64,000 nt of DNA from Antiquaquibacter metalliresistens (GCF_029211225.1 NZ_JARGEM010000006.1:1-64000); one strand, 5' to 3'; shown: positions 8,167 to 19,817, numbered from the stretch's first letter. The notes: generated by a model from the sequence alone, not told the origin. Made by a program: numbers and translations.

Positions 8167-9663
8167 ATGAACTCCGAGATCCGCAACGCGAACCTGACCA
8201 GGCGCGGCTTCCTTGCCGTCGGCACCGGAACGCTCGCCGCGATCGCGCTTGCTTCGTGCGCTGCGCCACCGCGATTCGTCACCCCGACCGGGGCGCCGGT
8301 GCGGCAGGCTGAGCTGGCCCGCGGTGGCACGGGGCGGGTCACGAGCGTCGAGCTGGTCGCCTCCCCGACGCAGGTGGACCTCGCCGGTACCGTGGCGAAC
8401 ACCTGGAGCTTCGGGTCGGTACCGGCGCCGACGATCCGGCTGACGGCAGGGGACACCCTGCGCGCGAACGTGCGTAATCGGCTCCCGGCTGACACGTCCG
8501 TGCACTGGCACGGCCTCGCGCTGCGTAATGACATGGACGGGGTTCCCGGGGCGACCCAGGGCCCGATCGGGGCCGGGGAGGACTTCAGCTACGAGTTCGT
8601 CGCCGCCCAACCGGGCACGTATTGGTTCCACCCGCATGTCGGCGCGCAACTGGACCGCGGCCTGTATGGCGCCCTCATTGTCGACGACCCGAACGAACCC
8701 CTGGGCTACGACGACGAGTGGGTGGTCATCCTCGATGACTGGCTCGACGGGGTGACCGGCACCCCAGACGAGGTGCTCGAGGAGCTGCGCGGCGGGATGG
8801 GCGGAATGATGGGCAACGGCGGTGGCCACATGATGATGGGTGCCCGCTCGGCGTTGCTCGGCGGGGACGCGGGTGACGTGTTCTACCCGCACTACCTCAT
8901 CAATGGCCGCCCGCCGGCGGACCCGGAGACGTTCACCAGTGCCCCCGGACGGCGGGTTCGGATCAGGATCATCAACGCGGGCAGCGATACGGCGTTCCGG
9001 GTGGCGCTGGGCGGTCACCGGCTCACCGTCACCCACAGCGACGGATTCCCGGTGAACCCGGTGGATACCGACGCGATCCTGATCGGCATGGGCGAACGCT
9101 ACGACGCTCTGGTCACGCTCGGTGACGGTGCGTTCCCGCTCATCGCCGCGGCGGAGGGCAAAGGCGAGACGGCGCTGGCTATCGTGCGCACCGGATCCGG
9201 TGATACCCCGCGGGCGTCGGAGACCATCCCCGAACTGACCGGGTCGGTCCTCACGGCGGGCGCGCTCGCCGCCGACCCGAGCGTCGCGTTCCCGGATCGC
9301 GCGGTCGACCGTGAGCTGACGGCGAGGCTGTCCGGCTCGATGATGGCCTACGACTGGGCGATCAACGGTCGCCGGTTCGACCCGGCCGACCCCTTGGCGG
9401 GCGCACTCGCGGTGGCGCAGGGCGAACGGGTGCGGCTGCGCATCGAGAACACCACCCAGATGTGGCATCCGTTCCACCTGCACGGGCACACCTACCAGCA
9501 CTCCGGCGCGGGACCGCGCAAGGACACCTCGATCATCCTGCCTGGTCAGTCCTTGACGGTCGACTTCGACGCCGACAACCCGGGACTCTGGGCTGCACAC
9601 TGCCACAACATCTACCACGCCGAGGCCGGGATGATGACCATCCTCGGCTACCAGGCCACCTGA
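8167..9663 (+). CDS. Multicopper oxidase (CueO-like), Tat-type export signal
   Basis: A 498-residue oxidase. TRRGFL near the N-terminus followed by a hydrophobic run is a twin-arginine signal, and ASC could serve as a lipobox. All four copper-ligand blocks are present: HWHGL (His113), HPHVG, HPFHLHGH, and HCHNIYHAEAGMM (His478-Cys479-His480, with a downstream Met as type 1 ligand). A Met-rich loop (GGMGGMMGNGGGHMMMG) in the middle resembles the Cu(I)-binding insert of CueO-type cuprous oxidases. It would oxidise toxic Cu(I) to Cu(II) outside the membrane, using oxygen. It lies between copper-linked lipoproteins and a second P-type ATPase. Confidence 0.93.
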   Translation: MNSEIRNANLTRRGFLAVGTGTLAAIALASCAAPPRFVTPTGAPVRQAELARGGTGRVTSVELVASPTQVDLAGTVANTWSFGSVPAPTIRLTAGDTLRANVRNRLPADTSVHWHGLALRNDMDGVPGATQGPIGAGEDFSYEFVAAQPGTYWFHPHVGAQLDRGLYGALIVDDPNEPLGYDDEWVVILDDWLDGVTGTPDEVLEELRGGMGGMMGNGGGHMMMGARSALLGGDAGDVFYPHYLINGRPPADPETFTSAPGRRVRIRIINAGSDTAFRVALGGHRLTVTHSDGFPVNPVDTDAILIGMGERYDALVTLGDGAFPLIAAAEGKGETALAIVRTGSGDTPRASETIPELTGSVLTAGALAADPSVAFPDRAVDRELTARLSGSMMAYDWAINGRRFDPADPLAGALAVAQGERVRLRIENTTQMWHPFHLHGHTYQHSGAGPRKDTSIILPGQSLTVDFDADNPGLWAAHCHNIYHAEAGMMTILGYQAT

Positions 9664-9689
9664 CAACCCAGTAGGAAGAAGCAGAGAAC

Positions 9690-12302
9690 ATGCAAGAACG
9701 AACCGTCGTCCTGGAAGTATCCGGTGTCCAGTGGGCGTCCTCGAAGTCCGTCGTGGAATCGACCCTCCTCCGCCAACCGGGCGTCATCTCCGTGGAGGCC
9801 AACCCGGTCTCCCAGACGGCGAACGTCTCCTACGACCCCGAAACCACCTCGCAGGCCCACTTGCGCCAGTGGATCATCGAATGCGGATACCACTGTGCCG
9901 GCCAGTCCGTCCCGAACCATATCTGCGATCCCGCCCACGACTCCCACCAAGCATCCCTGGGCCACCACCACATGCCCGCGACCCAGGAACACACGGTGCC
10001 TGACGACAGTCCGCTTCCTCCGGAGCCGACGCAGGAGCACGCAGAACACGAACACGCAGGGCATGAGCATTCGGGGCACGAGTCGATGACCGGACACGAA
10101 GCGCACAGCGCCGCGCCGGTCGCGGCCGACCCGACGGCGCCCGACCACACTGCGGCTGACCCCGCCGCGGCAGGCACTGTGGACCACTCGGGTCATGCCG
10201 GCCACGGCACACCGGCGCGGAGCAGTCAGGATGTGATGGGGCACGGCGGCGGCCACGCCGGCATGTCGATGGCGTCGATGATCCGCGACATGCGCAACCG
10301 GTTCCTGGTCGCGGCGATCCTGTCCGTGCCGATCATCCTGTGGTCCCCGATCGGCCGGGAAGTGTTCGGGTTCACCGTCCCGGCCCCGTTCGGGCTGCGG
10401 GATGACGTGTTTTCGCTGGTCCTGTCGCTGCCGGTGATCTTCTACTCGGCCTGGATCTTCTTCGACGGCGCCTTCCGGGCGCTGCGGGCACGGACCCTGG
10501 ACATGATGGTGCTGGTCGCCGTCGGCGTGGGTTCCGGCTGGCTCTACAGCGTCATCGTGACCCTCACCGGCGGCGGTGAGGTGTTCTACGAGGCCGCCAC
10601 GGTGCTGGCCGCGTTCGTGCTGCTCGGCCACTGGGTCGAGATGCGTGCCCGCGGCGGCGCGAACGACGCCATCCGCACCCTGCTGGAGCTCGCCCCGGCG
10701 CGGGCGGTCGTGCTCCGCGACGGGGAAGAGGTCGAGGTGCCCACCGCCGAGGTGGTGCCCGGAGACCTGATGCTGGTACGCCCCGGCGCGAAGGTCCCCA
10801 CCGACGGGGAGGTCGAGGAGGGTGACTCCGAGATCGACGAGTCGATGGTCACCGGTGAGTCCCTGCCGGTGGAGAAGACGCCGGGCTCCGCGGTGATCGG
10901 GGCGACGGTGAACACCACCGGCACCCTGCGGGTGCGGGCCACGAAGGTCGGGGCTGACACGGCGCTGGCGCAGATCGTGGCCCTGGTGCAGGAGGCGCAG
11001 AACTCCAAAGCGCCCGGACAGCGCCTGGCGGACCGGGCCGCGTTCTGGCTGGTGCTGGTCGCCCTGATCGGCGGAAGCGCGACCTTCCTGGTCTGGTGGC
11101 TGACCGGCGCCCCCGTGCCGACTGCGATCCTGTTCGCCATCACCGTCGTGGTCATCACCTGCCCCGATGCCCTGGGCCTGGCCACCCCGACCGCGATCAT
11201 GGTCGGCACTGGCCTCGGCGCCAAACGGGGTGTGCTGTTCAAGAATGCCAGCGCCCTGGAATCCGCCGCGCACATCGACACTGTCGTCCTCGACAAGACC
11301 GGCACCCTGACCAAGGGCGAACCCGAGGTCACCGACTACCTGCCGATCGGGATGGACGACATCGAGCTGTTGTCCCTGGCCGCCGCCGCGGAACGCGAGT
11401 CCGAGCATCCCCTGGCCAAGGCGGTCGTCGCCTACGCCGACGCGCGCAAGATCCCCCGGCGCACGGCCACCGCGTTCCGCAACGTCACCGGGCTCGGGGC
11501 GGTGGCGACCGTGGACGGACGCCGGGTGGTGATGGGCAACGCCCGGCTGATGGCCGAGGAGGGAATCGACATCAGCACCATCTCGGCGGCGCAGAACGAT
11601 CTGGCCGCCACCGGCCGCACGGCGATCGCGTTCGCCGTCGACGGGAAGGCAGCCGGGGTGATCGCCCTTGCCGACGCGCCGCGGGAGACCGCCGCGGCCT
11701 CGATCGCCGCCTTGCACGAGTCCGGCATCGAGGTCGTGATGCTCACCGGCGACAACGAGCCCACCGCCCGACGGATCGCCTCGCTGCTGGGCATCGACAC
11801 CGTCATCGCCGAGGTCCTCCCGCAGGACAAGTCCGCCAAGATCACCGAGCTGCAGCAGGCCGGGAAGAAGGTCGCGATGGTCGGCGACGGCGTCAACGAC
11901 GCCCCCGCCCTGGCTCAGGCCGACCTCGGCATCGCGATCGGCGCCGGGACGGATGTCGCGATCGAGACCGCCGATGTGGTGCTGATGCGCTCGGACCCGC
12001 TGGATGTTCCGGTCGCGCTGCGCATCGGCAAGGGCACCGTTCGCAAGATGCGGCAGAACCTGGGCTGGGCCATCGGCTACAACGTCATCGCCCTGCCCAT
12101 CGCCGCCGGCGTGTTCTTCCCGGCGTTCGGCATCATGCTCAGCCCGGAGATCGCCGCGATCAGCATGTCCGGCTCGAGCGTGATCGTCGCCGTCAACGCC
12201 CTGCTGCTGAAGCGACTCCACCTTCCCGCCCCGGCCGCGCCCACCCCCGCCGAACCAACGACGGCGAGCAGTCCCGCGCCCGTCCCCACCGGCACCCGGT
12301 AG
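9690..12302 (+). CDS. P1B-type metal ATPase with CPD motif and His-rich N-terminus (CopB-like)
   Basis: An 870-residue pump. Residues 1-70 have the fold of an HMA domain but lack CxxC (VQWASSKS instead). A long His/Asp/Glu-rich linker (about 75-185) follows, then membrane helices, TGES, an ion-site motif Cys491-Pro492-Asp493 where most Cu pumps have CPC, the phosphorylated Asp535 in [22 protein letters not shown], and C-terminal YNVIALP and MSGSS. The rest of the signature (MSxSS, YN) fits Cu/Ag pumps, so the Asp is the oddity. It probably exports copper or silver; specificity is uncertain. It follows the oxidase by 26 bases. Confidence 0.88.
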   Translation: MQERTVVLEVSGVQWASSKSVVESTLLRQPGVISVEANPVSQTANVSYDPETTSQAHLRQWIIECGYHCAGQSVPNHICDPAHDSHQASLGHHHMPATQEHTVPDDSPLPPEPTQEHAEHEHAGHEHSGHESMTGHEAHSAAPVAADPTAPDHTAADPAAAGTVDHSGHAGHGTPARSSQDVMGHGGGHAGMSMASMIRDMRNRFLVAAILSVPIILWSPIGREVFGFTVPAPFGLRDDVFSLVLSLPVIFYSAWIFFDGAFRALRARTLDMMVLVAVGVGSGWLYSVIVTLTGGGEVFYEAATVLAAFVLLGHWVEMRARGGANDAIRTLLELAPARAVVLRDGEEVEVPTAEVVPGDLMLVRPGAKVPTDGEVEEGDSEIDESMVTGESLPVEKTPGSAVIGATVNTTGTLRVRATKVGADTALAQIVALVQEAQNSKAPGQRLADRAAFWLVLVALIGGSATFLVWWLTGAPVPTAILFAITVVVITCPDALGLATPTAIMVGTGLGAKRGVLFKNASALESAAHIDTVVLDKTGTLTKGEPEVTDYLPIGMDDIELLSLAAAAERESEHPLAKAVVAYADARKIPRRTATAFRNVTGLGAVATVDGRRVVMGNARLMAEEGIDISTISAAQNDLAATGRTAIAFAVDGKAAGVIALADAPRETAAASIAALHESGIEVVMLTGDNEPTARRIASLLGIDTVIAEVLPQDKSAKITELQQAGKKVAMVGDGVNDAPALAQADLGIAIGAGTDVAIETADVVLMRSDPLDVPVALRIGKGTVRKMRQNLGWAIGYNVIALPIAAGVFFPAFGIMLSPEIAAISMSGSSVIVAVNALLLKRLHLPAPAAPTPAEPTTASSPAPVPTGTR

Positions 12303-12360
12303 ACGCCGCCCGCAACCGCTCGATCCCACACAGGTACCACGCAGAGAAAGCGATGAACTG

Positions 12361-14778
12361 ATGAACACACGCTCTACTCCCACAGACGTCGATCCGGTCC
12401 TGGACCCGGCGCAGCTGGAGCGCATCAACGCCTGGTGGCGGGCGGCGAACTATCTCTCGGTCGGGCAGATCTACCTGCTGGACAACCCGCTGCTGCGGGA
12501 GCCGCTGCTGCCGGAGCACATCAAGCCCCGGCTGCTCGGGCACTGGGGCACCACGCCGGGGCTGAACTTCATCTACGCCCACCTGAACCGGGCCATCATG
12601 GAGCGCGACCTGGACACCATCTACGTGATGGGTCCGGGTCACGGCGGCCCCGGCCCGGTCGCGGCGGCCTGGCTAGAGGGCACCTACACCGAGACGTACC
12701 CGGACATCACCCGGGATGCCGACGGGATGCGTCGCCTGTTCCGGCAGTTCTCCTTCCCCGGCGGCATCCCCAGCCATGTCGCGCCGGAGACGCCCGGGTC
12801 GATCCACGAGGGCGGCGAGCTGGGCTACGCCCTCTCTCACGCCTACGGCGCGGCGTTCGACAACCCCGACCTGATCGTCGCCGCGGTGGTCGGCGACGGG
12901 GAGGCCGAGACCGGGCCGCTGGCAGCGAGCTGGCAGTCCAACAAGTTCGTCGACCCGGCGCGGGATGGCACGGTGCTGCCGATCCTGCACTTGAACGGGT
13001 ACAAGATCGCCAATCCCACGGTGCTGGCGCGGATCACCCCGGAGGAACTCGACCACCTGCTGCGCGGCTACGGGCACACCCCGTTCTACGTCGAGGGCGA
13101 CGACCCGGCGCGGATGCACCAGGACTTCGCCCGTGCCCTGGACGCCTGCCTCGATGAGATCCACGAGATCAAGCGCCGGGCGCGCGCCGGCGACACCGGG
13201 CGGCCGCGCTGGCCGATGATCGTGCTGCGCTCCCCGAAGGGATGGACCGGGCCCAAGGAGGTGGACGGCAAGCAGGTGGAGGGCACCTGGCGTGCCCATC
13301 AGGTGCCGTTCGCCCAGGCGCGGGAGAACGACGGGCACCGCGCCATCCTCGAGCAGTGGCTGCGCAGCTACCGGCCCGAGGAGCTCTTCGACGAAGACGG
13401 CGCCCCCGTTCCCGTGCTGGCCACGCTGCACCCGTCCGGCACCCGCCGGATGAGCGCCAACCCGCACAGCAACGGCGGCGGGCTGCTGAAGGATCTGCGG
13501 ATGCCGGACTTCCGCGACTACGCCGTGCCGGTGGAGACGCCAGGCACGGCCACCGGGGAATCCACCCGCGTCCTCGGCACCCTGCTGCGGGACGTGATGG
13601 CCGGCAACATGGAGACCTTCCGGGTGTTCTCACCCGACGAGAACAACTCCAACCGGCTGGACGCCGTGCTCGAGGCCACCAACCGCGCCTGGAATGCCGC
13701 CACTATTCCAGGTGACGACCACCTCGCCCCAGACGGGCGGGTGATGGAGATTCTCTCCGAGCACACCATCCAGGGCTGGCTCGAGGGGTACCTGCTCACC
13801 GGACGGCACGGGTTCTTCTCCTGCTACGAGGCATTCATCCACATCGTCGACTCCATGTTCAACCAGCACGCCAAGTGGCTGGACACCACCAACAGCATCC
13901 CCTGGCGCCGCCCGATCGCCTCCCTGAACTACCTGCTCACCTCGCACGTCTGGCGGCAGGACCACAACGGCTTCTCCCACCAAGACCCGGGGTTCATCGA
14001 CCACGTCGTGAACAAGAAAGCGGACGTGATCCGGGTGTACCTGCCGCCGGACGCCAACACCCTGCTCTCGGTGGCCGACCACTGCTTGCGCAGCCGTCAG
14101 TACGTCAACGTCATCGTCGCCGGCAAGCAGCCCCAACTGCAGTTCCTGGACATCGAGCAGGCCATCGAGCACTGCGCCAAGGGCATCGGCATCTGGGACT
14201 GGGCCAGCAGCGACGACGGGCAGGAACCCGATGTCGTCATGGCCTGCGCCGGCGACGTGCCGACCCTGGAGACCCTCGCTGCGGTGACGATTCTCAAGAC
14301 GCACTTCCCCGACCTGCGCATCCGGGTGGTCAACGTCGTGGACCTGATGCGACTGCAGGACGAGCGGGCACACCCGCACGGGCTCTCCGACCGAGACTTC
14401 GACGCCCTGTTCACCACGGACACGCCGGTGGTCTTCGCCTACCACGGCTACCCGACGCTGATCCACCGGCTGACCTACCGGAGGGCAAACCACGGCAACC
14501 TGCACGTCCACGGCTATCAGGAGGAGGGCACCACCACCACGCCGTTCGATATGTGCGTGCTCAACGAGCTCGACCGGTTCCACCTGGCCATCGACGTCAT
14601 CGACCGGGTGCCACGGCTGCGCGACGTCTCCGCGCACGTCCGGGAGGAACTGCGCAACGCCCTCATCCGGCACAGCGCCTACATCCGCGAGCACGGCCAG
14701 GACCTCCCCGAAATCCGCGACTGGACGTGGGGCGGGGAGGACAAAGTTCCTCCGGCTCAGGGCGGTGCGCCCAGATGA
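12361..14778 (+). CDS. xfp: Phosphoketolase (xylulose-5-P/fructose-6-P)
   Basis: An 805-residue thiamine-diphosphate enzyme of normal family length. Recognisable blocks are [18 protein letters not shown] near residue 60, [28 protein letters not shown] for Mg/ThDP binding, and C-terminal [14 protein letters not shown]. It converts X5P plus phosphate to acetyl-phosphate and glyceraldehyde-3-phosphate, or F6P to acetyl-phosphate and erythrose-4-phosphate. It lies 58 bases after the metal ATPase and overlaps the next gene (ATGA at 14775-14778). No acetate kinase or phosphotransacetylase is seen nearby, so acetyl-phosphate must be used by enzymes encoded elsewhere. Confidence 0.94.
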   Translation: MNTRSTPTDVDPVLDPAQLERINAWWRAANYLSVGQIYLLDNPLLREPLLPEHIKPRLLGHWGTTPGLNFIYAHLNRAIMERDLDTIYVMGPGHGGPGPVAAAWLEGTYTETYPDITRDADGMRRLFRQFSFPGGIPSHVAPETPGSIHEGGELGYALSHAYGAAFDNPDLIVAAVVGDGEAETGPLAASWQSNKFVDPARDGTVLPILHLNGYKIANPTVLARITPEELDHLLRGYGHTPFYVEGDDPARMHQDFARALDACLDEIHEIKRRARAGDTGRPRWPMIVLRSPKGWTGPKEVDGKQVEGTWRAHQVPFAQARENDGHRAILEQWLRSYRPEELFDEDGAPVPVLATLHPSGTRRMSANPHSNGGGLLKDLRMPDFRDYAVPVETPGTATGESTRVLGTLLRDVMAGNMETFRVFSPDENNSNRLDAVLEATNRAWNAATIPGDDHLAPDGRVMEILSEHTIQGWLEGYLLTGRHGFFSCYEAFIHIVDSMFNQHAKWLDTTNSIPWRRPIASLNYLLTSHVWRQDHNGFSHQDPGFIDHVVNKKADVIRVYLPPDANTLLSVADHCLRSRQYVNVIVAGKQPQLQFLDIEQAIEHCAKGIGIWDWASSDDGQEPDVVMACAGDVPTLETLAAVTILKTHFPDLRIRVVNVVDLMRLQDERAHPHGLSDRDFDALFTTDTPVVFAYHGYPTLIHRLTYRRANHGNLHVHGYQEEGTTTTPFDMCVLNELDRFHLAIDVIDRVPRLRDVSAHVREELRNALIRHSAYIREHGQDLPEIRDWTWGGEDKVPPAQGGAPR

Positions 14779-17700
14779 ACGGGGCGCCCGGCATCCAGGG
14801 TGCTCACGACCTGGATGCGGTCTATGACGCGGTCCTCTTCGACATGGACGGTGTAGTCACCAACACCGCCGCGATTCACGCCGCCGCGTGGAAGCAATTG
14901 TTCGACCAGGTGCTCCAGGACCCGCGTGTTCACGTGGACGATCCCGAGAGGACCTTTGACGCGGTCACGGACTACCGCCGATATGTCGACGGCCGCAGCC
15001 GTGAAGATGGCGTGTCCGCCTATCTGGACGCCCGGGGGATCACACTTGAGCCTGGCAAGCCTGACGACCCCCCGGAGGCGTGGACGGTCGCCGGGCTCGC
15101 CGCCCGCAAGAACGACCTATTCCTGGCAGAGCTCGGCGCGCGCGGACTGCGCTCCTACCCCGGGACGACGGCGCTGCTCACCCGGCTACGCAACGCCGGC
15201 GTTCCGGTCGGCCTGGTCACGGCAAGCCGCAACGCGCGGCAGATGCTCGCGGCGGCCCAGCTCACGGAGCTGTTCGACACCGTCGTGGACGGTCAGATCG
15301 CCTTGGAGCAGAGACTACCCGGCAAACCGGACCCGGCGATGTTCTTGGAGGCAGTCAAACGCCTGGGTGTCACACCGGCGCGCGCCGCCGTCGTCGAGGA
15401 CGCCGTCTCGGGGATCGAGGCCGCCCGTCAGGGTGGATTCGGGCTCGTCGTCGGGATCGCCCGTCAGGGCCACCGCGAGGAGTTCGAGGCGGCCGGGGCG
15501 GACATCGTCCTGAACGATGTGGGCGAACTCGATCTGGGCGCGAAGGTCGCCGATCCGTGGGTACTCGTCTATCACGGGTTCGACCCGGCCCACGAGGGGC
15601 ACCGCGAAGCGTTGACGGCCCTGGGCAACGGGTACCTGGTCACCCGGGGTGCCCGCCCGGAACACACCGATGACGGAACCCACTACCCCGGGACATACCT
15701 CGCAGGGGTCTATAACCGCCTCGTCAGCAGCATCCACGGCCGGAGCCTGGAGGAGGAGCACCTGGTCAACGTGCCCAACTGGCTCCCGCTGGACATTCGG
15801 GTCGGCAACGGTCCGTGGTGGTCGAGCGGGCGAGTCACGACGCACGAGGAACGGCGCGAGGTGAACCTGCGGTCGGGAATATCGACCCGTTGGGTGACGC
15901 TCGTGGGTCCGCGCGGGAAGCGTCTGAGCGTCGTGCAGCGATCTTTCGTCTCGATGGAAGATCCGCACCTGGCGGTGCTGGAGACCACGGTCGTCGCGCT
16001 CGGGTGGGGCGGCTCGGTCACCCTCCGGGCGGGCGTCGACGCCGGTGTCCGCAACACCAATGTCGCCGCCTACCTTGGGTCCGACACCAGTCATCTGTCT
16101 CCGCCGACGTTCACGCAGGTCGGCGACATCCTCCTCTGCGAGGTGCAGACCAAGCAGAGCCAGATACGGATCGCCACGGCCATCCACCTGCACCTCACCG
16201 GGGCGGACGCAGCATGGCAGGAGGCGGGCACGAGACACGGACGTCGATACAGCAGGGAGGTCGAGCTCACACTGGTGGGTGGGGAGCCGGCGACGCTCAC
16301 CAAGACGGCCTCGATCTTCACCTCCCGCGACTCGGCGATCGCCTCACCGGGGACGGCCGCTGTCAAGCGACTCCACGACCACGCCGGGGACACCGTCGGC
16401 GCACTCGATCGTCACCAGGCCGCCTGGGAACGACTCTGGCAGCGCTTCGCCATCACCATCGACGCTGACCCGCGCAGCCAACTCGTGCTGAACCTTCACA
16501 TCTTCCATGTGCTGCAGAGCCTCTCACCCCACACTGCCGACCTGGACGCGGGCGTGCCGGCCCGCGGCCTGCACGGAGAAGGCTACCGAGGACACGTCTT
16601 CTGGGACGAGCTGTTCGTGCTTCCCGTGCTCGGTCTGAGGCTGCCCCCGGTCGCCCGCGCCCTGCTGGACTACCGATGGCATCGTCTGGCAGCCGCCCGC
16701 ACAGCCGCACGAGAGATCGGCCTGCCGGGTGCGCTCTTCCCCTGGCAAAGCGGCAACGATGGCCGAGAGGAGACACCGGACCAGATCTACAACCCTCGCT
16801 CCGCACGATGGATGCCCGACAACTCGCGCCGCCAGCGGCATGTGGGGCTGGCGGTCGCCTACAACGCCTGGCAGCACTACCAGGTCAGCGCCGACCGCGA
16901 CTGGCTCGCCGAGCGAGGTGCGGAACTCATCATCGAGGTCGCCCGGTACTTCGCCGCCTCCGCCGTGCACGACCCCGCGACCGACCGCTTCCACATCGCC
17001 GGCGTGATGGGCCCCGACGAGTACCACGACGGCTACCCCGACGCCCCGGGAGAAGGGGTCCGCGACAACTCCTACACCAACGTGATGGTCGCCTGGGTGT
17101 GCCACCGCGCCGGTGACGCACTTCAGGAACTGGTCGGCCACGCCCGCGACGATGTCATCGACCGTCTGCGAATCGACGACGACGAGATCGCGCGCTGGGA
17201 ACACGTGAGCCGGCGCCTCGCCGTCCCGGTCCATGCCGACGGGGTCCTCAGCCAGTTCGACGGGTACGAGAGCCTCCTCGAACTGGATTGGGCGGGCTAC
17301 TGGGACCGGTACGGGAATATCGGTCGCCTCGACCTCATCCTCGAGTCCGAGAACGACACCACCAACCGGTACAAGCTGGCCAAGCAACCCGACGTCGTCA
17401 TGCTCGTCTATCTGCTCGGCCAGGACGGACTGAGACAACAGCTGGGCCGCCTCGGCTACCCGTTCTCGCAGGACGACCTCGTCCGCACCGTCGCCTACTA
17501 CCTCGAGCGCACCGCGAACGGGTCCACGCTCAGCCGAGTCGTGAACGCCTCAGTTCTCGCCGGCCTCGACGAGTCCCGGTCGTGGTCCCTGTTCCGTGAG
17601 GCGCTCATCGCCGACCTGGACGATACCCAAGGGGGAACGACCCGCGAAGGCATCCACCTCGGAGCGATGGCCGGCACCGTCGACCTCATCGCTCGATCCT

Positions 17701-17978
17701 TCGCCGGCCTGCAATTCGACTCGAAGCAGATCAGCTTCGCACCACGACTCCCAACACGACTGGCGGACCTCCGCTTCCAGTTCGCCTACCGCGGGCACCG
17801 GATCGACGTCGACCTGAACCACGAAACCCTCCACGTCCACCTTCTTCCCAGCCTTGCGCCACCGATCCGGTTCAGAACAGGGGAGACCCGGGTGTCGCTG
17901 GCCGGGGACGAATCCCATGACTTCCCGCTGACCCGCATTCCCAATTCGCACGACACGATGAGAAAGGCACCTTCATGA
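14775..17978 (+). CDS. Beta-phosphoglucomutase (HAD) fused to GH65 disaccharide phosphorylase
   Basis: A 1067-residue fusion. Residues about 15-240 are a HAD hydrolase with the nucleophile pair Asp23/Asp25 in LFDMDGV, a TASRNARQ motif and [12 protein letters not shown], typical of beta-phosphoglucomutase. From about 258 to the end is a GH65 enzyme with the catalytic acid Glu749 in [10 protein letters not shown] and [10 protein letters not shown]65 enzymes split trehalose, maltose or kojibiose with phosphate to give beta-glucose-1-phosphate, which the HAD half would turn into glucose-6-phosphate, so the fusion could channel it. The exact disaccharide cannot be read. The start overlaps the phosphoketolase stop, and the end overlaps the GAPDH start. 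Confidence 0.9.
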   Translation: MNGAPGIQGAHDLDAVYDAVLFDMDGVVTNTAAIHAAAWKQLFDQVLQDPRVHVDDPERTFDAVTDYRRYVDGRSREDGVSAYLDARGITLEPGKPDDPPEAWTVAGLAARKNDLFLAELGARGLRSYPGTTALLTRLRNAGVPVGLVTASRNARQMLAAAQLTELFDTVVDGQIALEQRLPGKPDPAMFLEAVKRLGVTPARAAVVEDAVSGIEAARQGGFGLVVGIARQGHREEFEAAGADIVLNDVGELDLGAKVADPWVLVYHGFDPAHEGHREALTALGNGYLVTRGARPEHTDDGTHYPGTYLAGVYNRLVSSIHGRSLEEEHLVNVPNWLPLDIRVGNGPWWSSGRVTTHEERREVNLRSGISTRWVTLVGPRGKRLSVVQRSFVSMEDPHLAVLETTVVALGWGGSVTLRAGVDAGVRNTNVAAYLGSDTSHLSPPTFTQVGDILLCEVQTKQSQIRIATAIHLHLTGADAAWQEAGTRHGRRYSREVELTLVGGEPATLTKTASIFTSRDSAIASPGTAAVKRLHDHAGDTVGALDRHQAAWERLWQRFAITIDADPRSQLVLNLHIFHVLQSLSPHTADLDAGVPARGLHGEGYRGHVFWDELFVLPVLGLRLPPVARALLDYRWHRLAAARTAAREIGLPGALFPWQSGNDGREETPDQIYNPRSARWMPDNSRRQRHVGLAVAYNAWQHYQVSADRDWLAERGAELIIEVARYFAASAVHDPATDRFHIAGVMGPDEYHDGYPDAPGEGVRDNSYTNVMVAWVCHRAGDALQELVGHARDDVIDRLRIDDDEIARWEHVSRRLAVPVHADGVLSQFDGYESLLELDWAGYWDRYGNIGRLDLILESENDTTNRYKLAKQPDVVMLVYLLGQDGLRQQLGRLGYPFSQDDLVRTVAYYLERTANGSTLSRVVNASVLAGLDESRSWSLFREALIADLDDTQGGTTREGIHLGAMAGTVDLIARSFAGLQFDSKQISFAPRLPTRLADLRFQFAYRGHRIDVDLNHETLHVHLLPSLAPPIRFRTGETRVSLAGDESHDFPLTRIPNSHDTMRKAPS

Positions 17979-19024
17979 ACAAGATCCAAGTCGGCGTCAA
18001 CGGCTACGGGGTAATTGGCAAGCGCGTCGCCGACGCAATACTGCTGCAGCCGGACATGGAGCTCGTCGGCGTCGCGGATATCGCGACTGACTGGCGCATC
18101 AAGTCCGTAACCAACCGGCTGCCCCTGTTCGCCTCGACGGAGGACGCGAAGGTGGCGATGATCGCCGCCGGGCTGCGACCGCTGGGGACACTCGACGAGT
18201 TGCTGGAGCTCTCCGACATCATCATCGACACCACGCCCAAGCATGTGGCGGCAGGCAATCTGGATCGGTACCGCACGGCGGGGGTCAAGGCGGTGTTCCA
18301 GGGCGGCGAGTCCCACAAGACGACCGGACACTCCTTCGTCGCTCAGGCAAATTACGAGAGCGCCCTCGGCCGGGACACCACCCGGGTGGTGTCCTGCAAC
18401 ACGACCAGCATCGTCCGGGTGCTGGGAGCACTCGACAACGCGGGACTCCTCCTGCGCGCCCGCGGCGTGCTCATCCGCCGCGCCACAGACCCGTGGGAGT
18501 CGCACTTGGGCGGCATCATGAACACGATGGTCCCCGAGCCCACAATCCCCTCGCATCAAGGCCCCGACGCGCAGACCGTGCTACCCGGCCTCGACCTGGT
18601 CACCATCGCAGCCAAGGGTGCCCACACCCAGACGCACAGCCACTTCTGGACGCTCCAGCTGACCCGAAAGGCAACGAGGGAGGAAGTGTTGAGCGCCCTT
18701 CGCGCCGCGCCACGCATAGCCTTCATCCGGACGTCTGATGGTCTGGTTGCGCTCAACTCGACGATTGAGCTGATGCGTGACCTCGGTCGCCCCCGAGGCG
18801 ATATGTGGGAAGTGGCCGTGTGGGAGGACCTCGTGACTGTGCAGGGCGATGAGGCATTTCTCACCTATCAGGTCTACAACGAAGCGATCGTCGTCCCCGA
18901 AACCATCGACGCGATCCGAGCACTGACCCGGACCGCCCCCGACGCCGCCTCCTCGATGCACATCACCGATACCACGCTGGGGATGCTCCAGGACTTCCTG
19001 CCACCCACCGCGCCAAACAGCTGA
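17975..19024 (+). CDS. gap: Type II (archaeal-type) glyceraldehyde-3-phosphate dehydrogenase
   Basis: A 349-residue enzyme. The N-terminal Rossmann motif is GVNGYGVIGKRVADA, the catalytic cysteine is Cys141 in VVSCNTTS, and the following segments (ALDNAGLL, RRATDPWES, AAKGAHTQTHSHFW) match the archaeal-type family rather than the usual bacterial GapA, whose active site reads SCTTN. The family oxidises glyceraldehyde-3-phosphate to 1,3-bisphosphoglycerate and often accepts NADP as well as NAD. Its ATG overlaps the GH65 stop (17975-17978), so it belongs to the phosphoketolase operon and would use the triose phosphate that phosphoketolase releases. This type is uncommon in bacteria and suggests transfer. 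Confidence 0.9.
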   Translation: MNKIQVGVNGYGVIGKRVADAILLQPDMELVGVADIATDWRIKSVTNRLPLFASTEDAKVAMIAAGLRPLGTLDELLELSDIIIDTTPKHVAAGNLDRYRTAGVKAVFQGGESHKTTGHSFVAQANYESALGRDTTRVVSCNTTSIVRVLGALDNAGLLLRARGVLIRRATDPWESHLGGIMNTMVPEPTIPSHQGPDAQTVLPGLDLVTIAAKGAHTQTHSHFWTLQLTRKATREEVLSALRAAPRIAFIRTSDGLVALNSTIELMRDLGRPRGDMWEVAVWEDLVTVQGDEAFLTYQVYNEAIVVPETIDAIRALTRTAPDAASSMHITDTTLGMLQDFLPPTAPNS

Positions 19025-19055
19025 ACTCAAGTAGCACTACACGAAGGAGAAAACG

Positions 19056-19817
19056 ATGGCTATGGAGTCAATATCAGGGCGCTTCGCCGGGAAGACCGCC
19101 GTGGTCACTGGTGCCGGATCCGGCATCGGCAAGGCCACAGCGGTGCGCCTCGCGCAAGAGGGCGCCCGGGTGGTGGCCACTGACATCAGTGAGCCGCGGC
19201 TGCAGCAACTGAGCGCCGAGCTGGCGGCTTTCGGCCTTGTGACGGTGGTTGGCGACGTCAGCTCGCAGGCCACCGTTGACGCCGTTCTTGAGGCGGCGCA
19301 GGGACGCGTGGATGCCCTCGCCAATGTCGCCGGGATCATGGATGGTTTCCTCCCGCCTGCCGAGATCGAGGACGACATCTGGCAACGGGTCATGGACGTG
19401 AACGTCACCGCGATCATGCGACTGACCCGCGCCGTACTTCCTTCGATGATTCAGGCCGGCAGCGGCTCGATCGTCAGCGTCACCTCGGAAGCGGGCCTGC
19501 GCGGATCCGCCGCCGGCACCGCCTACACGACCTCCAAGCACGCCGTCATCGGCTTCACCAAGAGCACCGCGTTTTTCTACACACCCAACGGTGTCCGGTG
19601 CAACGCGGTCGCGCCCGGGGGCGTCGTGACCAACATCGAGGCACCCTTCAAGTCTCAGTTCGCCGGCGAACGACTCGGACCCTTTATGCAGGTCAACGTC
19701 CCTCCGCTTGCCACCTCCGAGGAGCTCGCTGCGGCAATCACCTGGCTGCTCAGCGACGACTCGACCAACATCTCCGGCGCCGTGCTTCCGAGCGACGGCG
19801 GCTGGACCGCCATCTGA
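19056..19817 (+). CDS. SDR-family oxidoreductase
   Basis: A 253-residue classical short-chain dehydrogenase: TGAGSGIG cofactor motif (about 19-26), DVSSQ after the third strand, NVAG (about 90), the catalytic Ser in VSVTSEAG, YTTSK as the Tyr-Lys pair, and the C-terminal SGAVLPSDGGW. An Asp after the second strand (VVATDIS) points to NAD(H). AAGGAG at 19044-19049 lies 6 bases before the ATG. It is 31 bases after the GAPDH stop and probably the last gene of the operon. The substrate is unknown; sugar or sugar-alcohol oxidation would suit the context but is a guess. Confidence 0.88.
   Translation: MAMESISGRFAGKTAVVTGAGSGIGKATAVRLAQEGARVVATDISEPRLQQLSAELAAFGLVTVVGDVSSQATVDAVLEAAQGRVDALANVAGIMDGFLPPAEIEDDIWQRVMDVNVTAIMRLTRAVLPSMIQAGSGSIVSVTSEAGLRGSAAGTAYTTSKHAVIGFTKSTAFFYTPNGVRCNAVAPGGVVTNIEAPFKSQFAGERLGPFMQVNVPPLATSEELAAAITWLLSDDSTNISGAVLPSDGGWTAI

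Noticed and set aside
7108-12378. Near-identical starts of the 33-residue peptide and the phosphoketolase genes (16 of 18 bases)
   Set aside because: The similarity ends after six codons (MSTRS/MNTRS) and is probably chance.
9648-12428. 926-codon minus-strand open frame
   Set aside because: It lies fully antisense to the second metal ATPase, is Gly/Arg/Asp/His-rich and has no domain; GC-rich codon use creates such shadows.
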